DNA of 64,000 nucleotides from Sinorhizobium sojae CCBAU 05684 (lineage in GTDB: Bacteria; Pseudomonadota; Alphaproteobacteria; Rhizobiales; Rhizobiaceae). Numbering within the stretch: the first letter of the stretch is position 1; each line of letters starts with the position of its first letter. Shown one piece after another: positions 25,378 through 33,484 of this stretch. The stretch covers positions 682,001-746,000 of the forward strand of contig NZ_CP023068.1 in assembly GCF_002288525.1 (NCBI RefSeq). Reading direction: 5' to 3'. The translations under genes were made by a program, and so were the position numbers. The notes below the pieces were generated by a model, which did no database searches, was not told the origin of the DNA, and worked only from the letters and a program-made list of their open reading frames with translations.

Positions 25378-28080
25378 TCAGCCGTCGGCCGAATCGGAAT
25401 TCAGGTCCAGCGATGCGACCTGCAGGCGAGGGTCCGAGGGATGCTGGCGGATGGAGAAGCCGAATTCACGACACATGCGCAGCATTTTGCTGTTTTCGCT
25501 CAGCATGATCCCCTCGATGCATTTGAGCCCATCGGCTGCGGCATAGTCCCGCAAATGCGCGAGCAGAGCCCAGCCGAGACCATGTCCCTGTAGATCGGTC
25601 CGCACGAGCAGGCCGTATTCCGCGGTTTCATGGTCGGGATCGGCATAGAGCCTTGCGATGCCGGCCAGATCGCCGCCTTCTCTCTCAAGCGCTATGAAGG
25701 CCATCTCCCGCTCGTAATCGATCTGAGTGAGCCGCACCAGCATCTGATGTGGAAAGCTCTTGCGCGGTGCCAGGAAGCGCAGACGAATGTCGTCCGCTGC
25801 CGTCCTGGCGAAGAAGGTCGGATAGAGGCCCGCGTCGGACGGCTTGATCGGACGAATATGGTAAGCTCGCTCCCCGACGATGACATCCCGTTCCCAACCG
25901 GCGGGATAGGGGCGGATCGCGAGGTCGCTATTCGGGCCTGGCACGGTTGCCGCCTCGGGGTCGATTTCGATGCGCGCGTCGAGTGCGATCGCGCCATCCT
26001 CGTCCGCCAGCAAGGGGTTGATGTCCATCGAGACGATGGCGGGGAAATCGACGATCATTTGCGAGAGTGCGCAAAGCGCACTCAAGATCGCCGGGCGATG
26101 GGCCCCCGGCTGATCTCGGAAGCCGGCGAGAAGTCGGCCTATGCGTGTGCGGTCGATGAGATCGCCGGCGAGCACATTGTCGAGCGGCGGCAGGGCGACT
26201 GCCGTATCCGCAACGACTTCCACCGAGACGCCGCCCGATCCGAACAATATGATCGGACCGAAGACCGGGTCGCGGTTCGTACCGAGGATCAATTCCCAAG
26301 CGCGCCTGCGCTCGATCATCGGCTGCACGGCGAAGCCCTCTATGGCGGCACTCGGATCATGCGCCTTGAGCCGCGCCGCGATCGTTTCCGCCGCTTCTCT
26401 CGCGGCGGCAGCGGTCGCGATGTCGAGCACGACGCCGCCGACGTCGGACTTGTGGCTGACTGCCTTCGCCACGAGCTTGACGACAATCCTGGCCGAACTG
26501 GCGAGGAGTTCGGCGGCGGCCTCTTCCGTCTCCTCGGGCGAGGCGGCGACGAGTGTCGTCGGCGTCGCGATGCCGTAGGCGGCAATGACAGCCTTTGCCT
26601 CCGGTTCGTTCAGCATCCGTCGCCCCTCCGACGCCACACGCTGGAAGATGGCCTTTACCGTCTCGCTGTCGTGGAGGGTTTCGTCGCCGGCCCGGCTCGG
26701 AGGAACACGAACCAGCGATTCCTGTGCCCGCGACCAGTTCGCAATGTAGGAGGCAGCCAAAGCGACGTCAGCGGGTGTGTCGTAGCTTGCAAGCTTGGCC
26801 TCCTGCAGGGCTTGGCGACCCTCGCGGGCGGTCCGGCTGCCGAGCCAGCAGGTCAGGACGGGTTTGCCGGCAATCGTCCCGGATTGCGACAGCGAGGCGA
26901 CGGCGCGCGCAGCATGCAGGGGCGAGGCGAGCCCGGTCGGGCAGTTCATGACGATGAGGATGTCGGCCGCCGGGTCCCGTGCCACGATTTCTGTCGCTGC
27001 CCGGTACCGCTCGGGCGATGCGTCGCCGATAACGTCCACCGGATTGGCCCGCGACCAGTTGGCGGGCAGAACCTGGTCCAAGGCCCGGATGGTCTCGACC
27101 GAAAGCTCCGCCAGTTCGCAGTCGAAATCCATCAGGCGGTCGACGGCAAGCACGCCGGCGCCGCCACCATTGGTGACGATCGCGGCACGGGCCCGTCTCA
27201 GCGGTGCAAAGCGACCGATCGTTTCCGTTGCGTTGAACAATTCGCCGAGGCTCTCGATCCTGAGCACGCCGGCGCGGCGCAAGGCCGCATCGACGACGCG
27301 ATCAGCCCCGGAAAGGGCGCCGGTATGCGTGGCCGCCGCCTTTGCAGCTTCCGCATGGCGTCCTGATTTGATGGCGACAACCGGTTTGAGACGGGCGGCC
27401 GCGCGGGCAGCCGAAAGGAATTTACGCGGGTTCGGGACGGCTTCGAGGTACATGATGATCGCGCGGGTCTTCGGGTCGCCCGCCAGTAGATCGAGGCAAT
27501 CGGCGGCGTCGACGTCCGCCATGTCACCGAGCGAAATGATCTGGGAGAAGCCGACATTGTTGTCGGCGGCCCAATCGATCAGTGACGTCGCGATGGCACC
27601 GGACTGCGAGAGAAGAGCGATGTCGCCCGCCTGGGGCTGGAGATGCGCGAAGCTCGCATTGAGTTTCGCGGACGGCACGATAAGGCCCACCGTGTTGGGG
27701 CCGATGATGCGGAAAAGCTTGGGTTTTGCGGCGTTCAACATCGCCTGCCGCAAGCCGTTCTCCTTGGAAAGGCCGGCCGTAATCACGACCGCGGCGCGGG
27801 TACCCCGCTCACCAAGGTCGCGGATGAGCCCGGGTATGGTATGCGGCGGCGTGATGATGACGGCAAGGTCGGGAACGCCGGGGATATCGGTAACGCGTGC
27901 ATAGCAGCGAAGCCCGGCGACCTCGCTGTATTTCGGGTTCACAGGCCAGATCTCTCCCTCGAACCCCATCCCCCGGACATTATCGATGACCACGCGCCCA
28001 AGCGAGCCCTGACGACTGGATGCGCCGATCACCGCAAGCGATTTCGGATCGATCGCATGATGCAGGTTTCGAATGGTCAT
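25378..28080 (-). CDS. Acyl-CoA synthetase (NDP-forming)-like protein fused to GNAT acetyltransferase (Pat/YfiQ-like)
   Basis: 900 residues from the ATG at 28080 (MTIRNLHHAIDPKSLAVIGAS). Order: CoA-binding domain (about 1-130, VIGASSRQGSLG), succinyl-CoA-ligase-like domains (to about 450), ATP-grasp domain (about 480-690) and a C-terminal GNAT domain (about 735-890, LLVRTDLQGHGLGWALLAHL). This is the layout of Pat/YfiQ protein lysine acetyltransferases, which silence metabolic enzymes such as acetyl-CoA synthetase. A near-perfect FixK box lies upstream. The His normally phosphorylated in ADP-forming synthetases was not identified, in line with Pat enzymes. Confidence 0.85.
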   Translation of the reverse strand: MTIRNLHHAIDPKSLAVIGASSRQGSLGRVVIDNVRGMGFEGEIWPVNPKYSEVAGLRCYARVTDIPGVPDLAVIITPPHTIPGLIRDLGERGTRAAVVITAGLSKENGLRQAMLNAAKPKLFRIIGPNTVGLIVPSAKLNASFAHLQPQAGDIALLSQSGAIATSLIDWAADNNVGFSQIISLGDMADVDAADCLDLLAGDPKTRAIIMYLEAVPNPRKFLSAARAAARLKPVVAIKSGRHAEAAKAAATHTGALSGADRVVDAALRRAGVLRIESLGELFNATETIGRFAPLRRARAAIVTNGGGAGVLAVDRLMDFDCELAELSVETIRALDQVLPANWSRANPVDVIGDASPERYRAATEIVARDPAADILIVMNCPTGLASPLHAARAVASLSQSGTIAGKPVLTCWLGSRTAREGRQALQEAKLASYDTPADVALAASYIANWSRAQESLVRVPPSRAGDETLHDSETVKAIFQRVASEGRRMLNEPEAKAVIAAYGIATPTTLVAASPEETEEAAAELLASSARIVVKLVAKAVSHKSDVGGVVLDIATAAAAREAAETIAARLKAHDPSAAIEGFAVQPMIERRRAWELILGTNRDPVFGPIILFGSGGVSVEVVADTAVALPPLDNVLAGDLIDRTRIGRLLAGFRDQPGAHRPAILSALCALSQMIVDFPAIVSMDINPLLADEDGAIALDARIEIDPEAATVPGPNSDLAIRPYPAGWERDVIVGERAYHIRPIKPSDAGLYPTFFARTAADDIRLRFLAPRKSFPHQMLVRLTQIDYEREMAFIALEREGGDLAGIARLYADPDHETAEYGLLVRTDLQGHGLGWALLAHLRDYAAADGLKCIEGIMLSENSKMLRMCREFGFSIRQHPSDPRLQVASLDLNSDSADG

Positions 28081-28133
28081 GCCGCGCTCTCCGGTTTTCG
28101 CCGACAAAGGTAGCGCGCATTTCAGGCGGCGCG

Positions 28134-28147
28134 TTGACTATGCGCAA
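28134..28147 (-). promoter_or_regulatory. Near-perfect FixK/FNR box upstream of the Pat-like gene
   Basis: TTGACTATGCGCAA has one mismatch to TTGA-N6-TCAA. On the minus strand a TACCTT hexamer at 28112-28107 lies 21 bases away, giving the same -41 geometry as the perfect boxes. It stands 54 bases upstream of the start codon at 28080. Confidence 0.5.
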
Positions 28148-28175
28148 AAATTCCTGCCGTGACGGGCAAGCACTC

Positions 28176-30068
28176 TCAATCGAGCAGGATGCGAAGGCGC
28201 CGGGCGAGTTCCTTCGCCGTATAGGGTTTCCGCAGCCAGCTTTCGGGGTACGACAATTCCTTGCCAATGACGCTCGGCTCGGCATAGCCGGAGGTGAAGA
28301 GCATCTTCACGTCGGGTCGAAGGGCGCGCACATGTTGCGCCAACTCGCCGCCATTCATGCCTCCCGGCATGATCACATCCGTGAAGACAAGCGCGACCTC
28401 CGGGTGCTCCGAAAGCAGTTCCAGCGCCTGCGCGCCGGCTTCGGCTTCAATGACCCGGTAGCCGGCGTCCATCAAGCGTCCGACGACCACGCGTCGAACA
28501 CGCGGATCGTCTTCCACCACCAGGATCGTCTCGTGGCCCCTCGCAATTTGCTGGGCAGCGATTTCTCCCCCTGCCTTCGCTTCGACCAGTTCCTCTTCGC
28601 CGCGCGCCGCCGGAAGGAAGATGCGCACGCTCGTACCCTGGCCGCGCTCGCTGTAAAGCTGGATGTGGCCGCCCGACTGCTTGACAAAGCCATAGACCAT
28701 GCTCAGCCCCAGTCCCGTCCCGGCACCTGTGCCCTTCGTCGTGAAGAAGGGTTCGAAAGCGTGGCGCTTGACCTCGTCGCTCATGCCGGTACCCGTGTCG
28801 GTTACAGTGATGAGGACGTAGCGTCCCATCCGGACCTCGGGATACATGAGTGCATAGTCTCGATCGAGAACGGTCGTCGATATCTCGACGGTCAACCGGC
28901 CACCGCCGGACATGGCGTCGCGAGCGTTCAGCGCCAGGTTGAGCAGCGTGTTCTGAAGCTGGGAGACATCGACGAGCGCCAGATTGCCGGCGCCAGTCAC
29001 CATGGTGCGAAGCTCGATCGTTTCGCCCAATGTTCTCGTGAGGAGGTTGGAGAAATTCGAAACCAGTTCGCCGACGTCGACGAGTTTCGGGTTGAGCGGC
29101 TGGCGCCGGCCGAAAGCGAGCAATTGTCCCGTCAGCTTCGCACCGCTGTCAGCGGCCGCCTGGGCCTCGCTCAGGAGCGACAGGAGTCTCTCGTCATCGA
29201 GACGCGCCTCGATCATTTCCAGATTGCCGGTGATCACCGTGAGAAGGTTGTTGAAATCATGGGCGAGGCCGCCCGTCAGTTGCCCGACGGCCTCCATCTT
29301 CTGCGCCTGACGGAGCTCTTCCTCGATGCGCTGACGGCTCGTGAGATCGCGAATGAACCCTGTGAAAATCCGCTTGCCCCCCGAAATCGCCTCTCCGACG
29401 GAAAGCTCCATCGGGAATGTCGTGCCGTCCTTGCGCTGGCCGGTGACGACGCGGCCGATGCCGATGATCCGCCTTTCGCCCGTATGTAGGTAATTGGCGA
29501 TATAGCCGTCATGCGCGTCCCGGTCGGGCTGCGGCATCAGCATGCTGACATTTCGACCCAGAACCGAATTTTCCTTGTATCCAAAAAGCCGCTCGGCCGC
29601 GGCGCTGAAGGAGTTGATCCTGCCCTTTTCGTCGATCACGACCATCGCCTCGGGCACCGTATCAAGGATCGATCGCAGATGCGCCTCGCGGGCCGCAACG
29701 TCCGACTGCGCCTGCCTCAGATTGGTGATGTCGCTATCGGTCTGGACGATGGCGCCGCGACCGCCAGCCTCCGAGGCGAGAAGGATCCAGCGGCTCGCCA
29801 CGAAGACGGTGGTGCCGTCCTTGTGTCTCTGCTCGAGCTCACCTGCCCAGGCCCCGTGTGCGTTGAGATGACTGCGGATCTCCTCGATCGATTTCGGGAA
29901 AGCCGTTGCCAGCAGCTCATGAACGGGCTCGCCTCGGGCCTCGCCGCGCGACCAGCCGTAGAGTTCTTCGCAACCCTTGCTCCAATGGGTGATCTTGCCG
30001 TCGGGCCCGTGGACGATGACATTCGCCCCGTCGAGGGCATCCACGATGTTGCTTACGCGCTTTCCCAT
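28176..30068 (-). CDS. fixL: Hybrid FixL-type oxygen-sensing histidine kinase with C-terminal receiver (hFixL)
   Basis: 630 residues: PAS (about 5-120), heme-type PAS (about 125-245), HisKA with GLAHDFNN (His270), HATPase, and a receiver domain with the Asp in VFTDVIMPG. The second PAS reproduces the FixL heme pocket: [10 protein letters not shown] with His186 and GIGRVVTG with Arg206. The 20-residue spacing equals that of His194/Arg214 in S. meliloti FixL, and [17 protein letters not shown] and TGFIRDLT also match. No membrane segments are seen, as for soluble FixL proteins. It starts 3 bases after the fixK stop, so the two are cotranscribed. No FixJ is encoded here; in R. etli, hFixL works with FxkR instead. 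Confidence 0.9.
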   Translation of the reverse strand: MGKRVSNIVDALDGANVIVHGPDGKITHWSKGCEELYGWSRGEARGEPVHELLATAFPKSIEEIRSHLNAHGAWAGELEQRHKDGTTVFVASRWILLASEAGGRGAIVQTDSDITNLRQAQSDVAAREAHLRSILDTVPEAMVVIDEKGRINSFSAAAERLFGYKENSVLGRNVSMLMPQPDRDAHDGYIANYLHTGERRIIGIGRVVTGQRKDGTTFPMELSVGEAISGGKRIFTGFIRDLTSRQRIEEELRQAQKMEAVGQLTGGLAHDFNNLLTVITGNLEMIEARLDDERLLSLLSEAQAAADSGAKLTGQLLAFGRRQPLNPKLVDVGELVSNFSNLLTRTLGETIELRTMVTGAGNLALVDVSQLQNTLLNLALNARDAMSGGGRLTVEISTTVLDRDYALMYPEVRMGRYVLITVTDTGTGMSDEVKRHAFEPFFTTKGTGAGTGLGLSMVYGFVKQSGGHIQLYSERGQGTSVRIFLPAARGEEELVEAKAGGEIAAQQIARGHETILVVEDDPRVRRVVVGRLMDAGYRVIEAEAGAQALELLSEHPEVALVFTDVIMPGGMNGGELAQHVRALRPDVKMLFTSGYAEPSVIGKELSYPESWLRKPYTAKELARRLRILLD

Positions 30069-30071
30069 CCC

Positions 30072-30812
30072 TCAGGCCGTCTTCATCCGGTGGCACGCAG
30101 CCGCTGCGAGCGTCAGCGACCAGTTCTCGTCATCGTCTCCATCGGCCAGCGAACGAAGTGCATCCATTTTCAGGACCATCATCGATCGCCGTCCGGTGGC
30201 TGTGATGATACCGCTGTTCGTCAATTTTGTTATGGTGCGCGAAACGGTTTCGATCGTCATACCCAGATAATCGGCCATGTCGAGGCGGGTCATTGGAATA
30301 TCGACGATGCGCGTGCAATTCCCGAACTCGTCACGAGACATCATGAGCAGAAAATTGGCGACCTTCTCGTCGGCGCTCCTGCGCGACAGAAGCACGGTCT
30401 GGTCCTGGGCCGCGGTCATTTCGTCACACAATTTGGAGAAGAGTTGATCCCTCAACTGCGGCTGGCGCCGGATTTCTTCTTCGAAGCGGCGGCGCGAGAG
30501 GCGGCGAAGCGCGACTGGGGTGATCGCCTCGACCGTATAGAGATACCGCTCCTTGAGCGAGACGCCGAGCAGATCGCCGGGGCGCAGGAAGCCGACGATG
30601 ATGCGGCGGCCGTCGCTGAGCAGCCGCACCGCCCGAAGCATTCCGTCGGTGACCTGGAAGAGATGCGTGGCGTCGTCGCCTTCCCAGAAAACGGCGCTGC
30701 CCGCGTCAAACCTTTCCAGCGGTTGCCGGTCGAAAAGAGACGAAAGACTCGGCTGCGAGAGCGTGATGGGTGCTTCGCGAGCATCTTGCATGGCAACAAC
30801 TTGAAGGCTCAT
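30072..30812 (-). CDS. fixK: FixK-like CRP/FNR-family transcriptional activator
   Basis: 246 residues from the ATG at 30812, preceded by AGGAGG. An N-terminal cyclic-nucleotide-binding-like beta-barrel is followed by a CRP helix-turn-helix (MTRLDMADYLGMTIETVSRTI). The recognition helix carries ETVSR, the E-x-x-S-R pattern with which FNR/FixK proteins read TTGA half-sites. There is no N-terminal cysteine cluster, so it does not bind an Fe-S cluster like FNR; oxygen input would come through hFixL/FxkR. It leads the fixK-hfixL operon and is divergent from the OmpR-type regulator, with a K-box-like repeat between them. It is the natural candidate to bind the TTGA-N6-TCAA boxes in this window. Confidence 0.88.
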   Translation of the reverse strand: MSLQVVAMQDAREAPITLSQPSLSSLFDRQPLERFDAGSAVFWEGDDATHLFQVTDGMLRAVRLLSDGRRIIVGFLRPGDLLGVSLKERYLYTVEAITPVALRRLSRRRFEEEIRRQPQLRDQLFSKLCDEMTAAQDQTVLLSRRSADEKVANFLLMMSRDEFGNCTRIVDIPMTRLDMADYLGMTIETVSRTITKLTNSGIITATGRRSMMVLKMDALRSLADGDDDENWSLTLAAAACHRMKTA

Positions 30813-30898
30813 GGCATCCTCCTGTGGATTTGATGGGAGGAGTTTGCGCAGTGGCCGGTGACCGTGCGACGACTGGCGTGCTACACTTGGTACGATAT

Positions 30899-30914
30899 TG
30901 TAACGATTTGTAAC
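30899..30914 (-). promoter_or_regulatory. K-box-like direct repeat in the fixK promoter
   Basis: TGTAAC at 30899-30904 and TGTAAC at 30909-30914 are separated by 4 bases; on the fixK strand this reads GTTACA-N4-GTTACA. As I recall it, this is the K-box recognised by the FxkR response regulator of Rhizobium etli upstream of fixK genes. It lies in the divergent gap between fixK and the OmpR-type regulator, about 87 bases upstream of the fixK start codon. Confidence 0.75.
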
Positions 30915-30949
30915 TGCGCCTTTTGATGAACAGGAGCGGTGCGAGGAGC

Positions 30950-31690
30950 ATGGTCTATTCACAGAAGTCGCCGGAGCACATTCTTGTCGTCGACGACGAT
31001 CCGAGAATTCGGCAGATGCTCGCACGCTACTTCGAGGATGAGGGCTATCGCGTCAGCCTGGCAGGTGACGGCCGCGAGATGCGCAATTGTCTCGAGACTC
31101 AGTCGATCGACATCATCCTGCTCGATCTCGTCCTGCCGGGGGAAGACGGCCTGACATTGGCACGTGACATAAGGGCGCGCTCGGATATTCCGATTATCAT
31201 GCTGACCGGTCGCAACGACGTGGTCGACCGGATCGTCGGCCTGGAGATCGGCGCCGACGACTACATCGCGAAACCGTTTCATCTTCGCGAAGTGCTGGCA
31301 AGATTGAGAAGTGCGCTCAGGCGCCGGCAACCGCAGGCGCCGCCGGTCCGTAGCGAACCCCAGTCCGAAATCTACGGTTTCGAGGGATGGCGCCTCGACA
31401 TCGGGCGTCGGCAGTTGCTGTCCGACAACGGCGAGGAAACCCTCCTGACTACCGGGGAGTTCGATATGCTCTGTGTGCTTGTGAAGCATGCCGGCCGCGT
31501 CCTCCAGCGGGAGCTGCTGATGGATCTTACACGCGGCCGAAACCTTGATGCCTTCGACCGGTCCATCGATGCGCAGATCGCACGTCTGCGCCGCAAGATC
31601 GAACAGGATCCCAGCAACCCCGCACTCATCAAGTCGGTCAGGGGAGTCGGTTATGTCTTCAGCGCGCGGACCAGCCGGCAAGACGCGTAG
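30950..31690 (+). CDS. fxkR: OmpR/PhoB-family response regulator, FxkR-like
   Basis: 246 residues from the ATG at 30950 (an ATG at 30926 is a weaker alternative). The receiver domain is intact: DDDPR acidic pocket, phospho-acceptor Asp in IILLDLVLPGEDG, Thr in IIMLTGRND and Lys in YIAKPF. A winged-helix DNA-binding domain follows (about 145-240, ending VRGVGYVFS). It is transcribed divergently from the fixK-hfixL operon across a GTTACA-N4-GTTACA repeat. In R. etli the OmpR-type FxkR is the missing link between hybrid FixL and fixK; gene order, family and operator all match that role here. Direct phosphotransfer from hFixL is inference. Confidence 0.8.
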   Translation: MVYSQKSPEHILVVDDDPRIRQMLARYFEDEGYRVSLAGDGREMRNCLETQSIDIILLDLVLPGEDGLTLARDIRARSDIPIIMLTGRNDVVDRIVGLEIGADDYIAKPFHLREVLARLRSALRRRQPQAPPVRSEPQSEIYGFEGWRLDIGRRQLLSDNGEETLLTTGEFDMLCVLVKHAGRVLQRELLMDLTRGRNLDAFDRSIDAQIARLRRKIEQDPSNPALIKSVRGVGYVFSARTSRQDA

Positions 31691-31719
31691 GCGTTTTCGG
31701 GCGTTCTTCAACAGCGGGG

Positions 31720-32163
31720 TTACTGTACGGGAATGAGGGTGCCGCGATCCGCCTGCCGCGGTCTCCCGCGCCGGTCGGGCCAGTTCGCAGGATCCGTCGA
31801 GGCGATGCGAATGAAGCTGCAGCGCCTGTTGCGTGCCGCCGTCATCAGATGTTCGAGAAGCGCGTCGGAGACACCTGGCGTGTCTCCGGCACTGATGACG
31901 AGGAAGACAGGCACGTCGAGAAGCCGCCCATACAAGGGGTCGTGCGCTATGTGGCCGATGCTGAGGCCGGCGATGTAACCGCGGGCATTCTCTACCGTCA
32001 CTATCTCCTGTGCATAGGGCAACATGTGCTGCCGAGCAAAGGCCGCCGCACAGAATTCGCGCCATTGGGTCAAATCGAGTTCGTACCCGACGACCTCTAT
32101 CAGGCGAAAGGCGCGATCGACCTGATGGCGCTGAATTGGACCGACCAAGTAGGCTTTGGCCAT
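31720..32163 (-). CDS. GNAT-like protein of unknown function
   Basis: 147 residues with GGGGA a few bases before the ATG. The region ENARGYIAGLSIG ... LLDVPVFLVISAGDTPGVSDALLEHLMTAARNRRCSFIRI follows the strand-helix pattern of GNAT acetyltransferases but lacks a clear acetyl-CoA pyrophosphate loop. The substrate is unknown. It converges on fxkR and diverges from the OTC-like gene; the FixK box at 32234 could serve it, though a good -10 is not visible in this direction. Confidence 0.6.
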   Translation of the reverse strand: MAKAYLVGPIQRHQVDRAFRLIEVVGYELDLTQWREFCAAAFARQHMLPYAQEIVTVENARGYIAGLSIGHIAHDPLYGRLLDVPVFLVISAGDTPGVSDALLEHLMTAARNRRCSFIRIASTDPANWPDRRGRPRQADRGTLIPVQ

Positions 32164-32233
32164 TCTCGCTTCCCCGCAATTTCCCGCTTGGCTGAGTGGG
32201 CATCAATGGTCCGGCCTGTACGCTGAGCGGTCA

Positions 32234-32247
32234 TTGATGTCCGTCAA
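32234..32247. promoter_or_regulatory. FixK/FNR box in the GNAT-like/OTC-like divergent gap (distal)
   Basis: TTGATGTCCGTCAA is a perfect TTGA-N6-TCAA palindrome, 37 bases centre to centre from the second box at 32271. For the OTC-like gene it would sit at about -78; for the divergent GNAT-like gene the -41 spacing points to a poor -10 (GACCAT at 32211-32206). Confidence 0.75.
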
Positions 32248-32270
32248 ACGGCCGCGATCGCCATACGAGT

Positions 32271-32284
32271 TTGACAGGCATCAA
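32271..32284 (+). promoter_or_regulatory. FixK/FNR box upstream of the OTC-like gene (proximal)
   Basis: TTGACAGGCATCAA is a perfect palindrome. TTGAAT at 32307-32312 lies 22 bases downstream, giving a box at about -41. The OTC frame runs back into this box, showing that the correct start is the ATG at 32337. Confidence 0.78.
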
Positions 32285-32336
32285 GGTGAGCAAGCGTGAA
32301 CTGCTGTTGAATAGGGTTCGCGAAAGGGAGCGTGCT

Positions 32337-33332
32337 ATGCCCATCAATATTCGCGGCCGCAGTGTCTTGACGCTCGAGGAGTTCACGCCTGACGAGCTTC
32401 GCTTTTTGCTGCGGCTTGCCGCTGACCTCAAGACGGAGAAGAGAAGTGGCAAAGAGATCCCGCGGCTGAGCCGCAAGCACATCGCCCTCATTTTCGAAAA
32501 GGAGTCGACGCGCACCCGCACCGGCTTCGAAGTGGCGGCCCATGACCAGGGCGCTCATGTCACCTATTGGGGGCCTTCCGGCAGTCACCTGGGCCACAGG
32601 GAATCGATCAGGGATACCGCGCGCGTGCTCGGAAGACTATACGACGCGATCGAATATCGCGGTCGCTCGCAAGGCACGGTCGACGAACTGGCGGCACATG
32701 CGGGCGTGCCGGTCTATAACGGCCTGACCGATGAATCCCACCCGACGCATGCGCTCGGCGATTTCCTAACCATGCAGGAATTTAGTGAAAAGCCGCTCTC
32801 GCAGGTGGTGGTGGCTTACCTCGGAGATGGCCGCGGCAATGTCGCACGATCGCTGGCGATCGGTGCCGCCAAGCTCGGAGTGGATCTGCGCATCGTCTTC
32901 GCCACCGATCTTCTGGCCCGCGCAATCCTTCATCCTGCAGGTGACGTCGGAGGCGCGAGCGCATGGAGGCCGGTTCACGGTGCTGGAGCACGTCGGGGCG
33001 GTGTTTTGGGTGCCGACTTCATCTACACGGCGCCGTGGCTCGGCGAGGAGGAGACGGGCTTGGCCGAGCGTATTAGGCTGCTCGCGCCCTTCGGCGTCAG
33101 GGCGAACGTGATGGAGGCTAGCGAAAATCCCCATACGAAGTTCATGCACTGTCTGCCCGCCTGCCACGACCGGAATAGCGAGATCGGAGCGCGGGCTGCC
33201 AAGCAATTCGGCATTGAGTGCATGGAGGTGTCGGACGCCGTCTTCCAATCCAAAGCCTCGATTGTCTTCGACCAGGCGGAAAACCGCATGCATACGATCA
33301 AGTCGATACTTATCGCGACGATCGCGGGCTGA
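32337..33332 (+). CDS. Ornithine carbamoyltransferase-like protein with scrambled segment
   Basis: 331 residues from the ATG at 32337 (AAAGGGAG upstream). Much is typical OTC: ESTRTRTGFEVAAHDQGAHV, GPSGSHLGHRESIRDTARVLGR, FMHCLPA and FDQAENRMHTIK. However HPTQ reads HPTH, HCLPAFHD reads HCLPACHD and the ornithine-binding SMG loop is absent. Between about 32898 and 33003 the in-frame sequence does not match, while the next frame gives an OTC-like stretch (PPIFWPAQSFILQ ... GGRFTVLEHVGA). Two compensating indels have evidently scrambled about 35 residues. It may be inactive or repurposed. Two FixK boxes lie upstream, in line with catabolic OTCs of anaerobic arginine use. Confidence 0.75.
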   Translation: MPINIRGRSVLTLEEFTPDELRFLLRLAADLKTEKRSGKEIPRLSRKHIALIFEKESTRTRTGFEVAAHDQGAHVTYWGPSGSHLGHRESIRDTARVLGRLYDAIEYRGRSQGTVDELAAHAGVPVYNGLTDESHPTHALGDFLTMQEFSEKPLSQVVVAYLGDGRGNVARSLAIGAAKLGVDLRIVFATDLLARAILHPAGDVGGASAWRPVHGAGARRGGVLGADFIYTAPWLGEEETGLAERIRLLAPFGVRANVMEASENPHTKFMHCLPACHDRNSEIGARAAKQFGIECMEVSDAVFQSKASIVFDQAENRMHTIKSILIATIAG

Positions 33333-33408
33333 ATCCCTGCGGCGGAGCTGTGCTTCTGCAAGTCTTAACATCGCGCATACAAAGTCGCTTCAGGCCGGCC
33401 GCACAATG

Positions 33409-33422
33409 TTGATGCGTATCAA
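33409..33422 (+). promoter_or_regulatory. FixK/FNR box upstream of the beta-CASP gene
   Basis: TTGATGCGTATCAA is a perfect palindrome 62 bases before the start codon at 33485. CATTCT at 33444-33449 lies 21 bases after the box and is a weak -10. Confidence 0.75.
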
Positions 33423-33484
33423 GTCGTCTGCCACGCAGGCGTGCATTCTTCGGAAATGGCTGCTTCGCGAAAGGGTCCGCATCA

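Noticed and set aside
25630-27366. 578-codon plus-strand frame opposite the Pat-like gene
   Set aside because: Low-complexity composition typical of antisense frames in GC-rich genes; the minus-strand product is clearly recognised.
28020-30833. Two long plus-strand frames opposite hFixL and FixK
   Set aside because: Both are shadows of well-recognised minus-strand genes.
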